Source: Bacteroidales bacterium
GTDB lineage: Bacteria; Bacteroidota; Bacteroidia; Bacteroidales; P3
Reading direction: 5' to 3'
Length of the DNA: 64,000 nt
NCBI GenBank assembly: GCA_028708845.1
Contig: JAQVXZ010000002.1
Span: 62,001 to 126,000, forward strand
The notes beneath the pieces were generated by a model. That model ran no database searches and had not been told where the DNA came from. It saw only the letters and a program-made list of their open reading frames with translations. Positions 63,344 through 64,000 of the stretch are shown in pieces. The position numbers and the translations under genes were made by a program. How positions within the stretch are numbered: position 1 is the stretch's first letter; every line of letters begins with the position of its first letter.

Positions 63344-63634
63344 ATGAACATTACAATTAACGCAGTAAAGTTTCGTTTAGCTGAAGGATTAGAAGAATTC
63401 ATCAATGACAAAGTATCTAAACTAGGAAGGCTTGTTCCAGACTCATTAGGAGCAGAAGTAACTCTTAAGGTTGATAAACCATCAGCCGAAAATAATAAAA
63501 TAGCAGATATTAAACTTATGGTTAGAGGTTACGATTTGTTTGCCTCAAAACAAGGAAATAGCTTTGAAGAATGTATATCAGAAGTTATAGATGCCCTAAA
63601 GGTTCAAATAGAGAAGCACAAAGATAAAAAATAG
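63344..63634 (+). CDS. hpf: Ribosome hibernation-promoting factor (HPF/RaiA family)
   Basis: A 96-residue short-form HPF: NITINAVKFRLAEGLEEFIN, KVSKLGRLVPDSLGAEVTLK and FEECISEVIDALKVQIEKHK. It binds the 30S decoding region in starvation and stops translation. The long-form dimerisation domain is absent. A strong AGGAGG precedes it, and it lies close to rpsU. Confidence 0.93.
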   Translation: MNITINAVKFRLAEGLEEFINDKVSKLGRLVPDSLGAEVTLKVDKPSAENNKIADIKLMVRGYDLFASKQGNSFEECISEVIDALKVQIEKHKDKK

Positions 63635-63654
63635 ATATCTTTTCAAACTAAGAT

Positions 63655-63683
63655 AGTCCCATATTCTTATATGGGGCTTTTTT
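63655..63683 (+). terminator. Intrinsic terminator behind hpf
   Basis: Ten-bp stem AGTCCCATAT / ATATGGGGCT (63655-63664 with 63669-63678, one G-T pair) with a T-run. Confidence 0.85.
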
Positions 63684-63718
63684 ATTGTTTGATTTTAGAA
63701 GAAAAACAAATAATATAT

Positions 63719-64000
63719 ATGGAAACATTACTTAAAAGTTTAGGGATAGATAAAAATGAAGACCCCCAAATAAAGATAGATTTAATTCACAAATACATTA
63801 ACCTAAGACTAATGGCTCTTAACCTCCCTTCTGTTGAAGAAACAGAGAAGGATGAAAGGGATGAAGAGTTTATGGAAATTATTAAAGGATTAATTGCAAA
63901 CTACAAGAAAAGAGAAGAATTCTTTGCAACAGGATTATGTCCAGCTGACGAAAGAATTCAAGGCTTTCTTAACAATTACTTTTTAGATGTTGAAGGCGTA
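63719..64000 (+). CDS. N-terminal part of an unrecognised protein
   Basis: Starts at ATG 63719 and runs off the right edge after 94 codons. It begins METLLKSLGIDKNEDP and includes FFATGLCPADERIQGFLNNY. The sequence is helical and soluble, without a signal peptide. I do not recognise the family; more sequence to the right would be decisive. Confidence 0.6.
   Translation, partial: METLLKSLGIDKNEDPQIKIDLIHKYINLRLMALNLPSVEETEKDERDEEFMEIIKGLIANYKKREEFFATGLCPADERIQGFLNNYFLDVEGV

Overview
The window is AT-rich bacterial chromosome from the Bacteroidota, most likely the order Bacteroidales. Three things support this. Many genes are preceded by a TAnnTTTG -7 box, in several cases with a TTTG -33 box 19-20 nt upstream. 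Shine-Dalgarno sequences are scarce. Gene content also fits: rplM-rpsI-rpsB-tsf, an OmpH-like periplasmic protein, a YfcC transporter, a Gly/Tyr-tailed Wzc and a decayed type IX secretion sorting domain. The species cannot be named from sequence alone.

Layout. 1-3.8 kb: end of lnt, a YfcC transporter, guanine deaminase, and prfB with its programmed +1 frameshift, followed by a relic of a T9SS C-terminal domain. 4.4-14.0 kb: an accessory island with three PD-(D/E)XK nucleases, a calcineurin-like phosphoesterase, a DEDDh exonuclease, a YD-repeat protein, a WYL regulator and a small 37-residue-repeat protein. Part of it is a decayed tandem duplication of a nuclease / YD-repeat / WYL / folK module. 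14-21.3 kb: Wzx-like flippase, dut, and an envelope operon whose first gene joins an M48 protease to a probable outer-membrane barrel. 21.3-22.9 kb: purE, a P-loop kinase and dCMP deaminase on the minus strand. 23.1-28.4 kb: a surface-glycan and heptose cluster plus an rRNA methyltransferase. 28.7-40.8 kb: purN, acpP-fabF-rnc-lipA, PerM-like transporter, queD, mntP-rsmA, tsf/rpsB/rpsI/rplM, radC, OmpH-like protein and an RRM protein. 41-53.3 kb: tRNA-Phe, butyrate kinase, trxA, DUF58, a TPR/OmpA-like lipoprotein, a pseudouridine synthase, AsmA, gltX and a DUF2520-type protein. 53.6-64 kb: sirtuin, miaB, capsule export (wza, wzc), radical SAM, rpmB, thioesterase, rpsU, xerC/D-like recombinase, hpf and the start of an unrecognised gene.

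The most unusual signal lies between genes. Behind the 3' ends of at least seven genes there are arrays of short near-palindromic words with a 21-23 nt period, about two helical turns. Nearly every locus uses a different word, but the period holds: nine units at exactly 22 nt near 10.4 kb, four at exactly 22 nt near 15.7 kb, three at 23 nt near 28.5 kb. Two loci 14 kb apart share a word. I know of no description of such elements and treat them as the main candidate for something new.

Other points of note are a TAnnTTTG-N4-ATG arrangement at folK, queD and the recombinase, which implies leaderless mRNAs, and strong Shine-Dalgarno motifs at hpf and inside prfB in a phylum that mostly ignores them. 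All readings are by eye; no database search was run.
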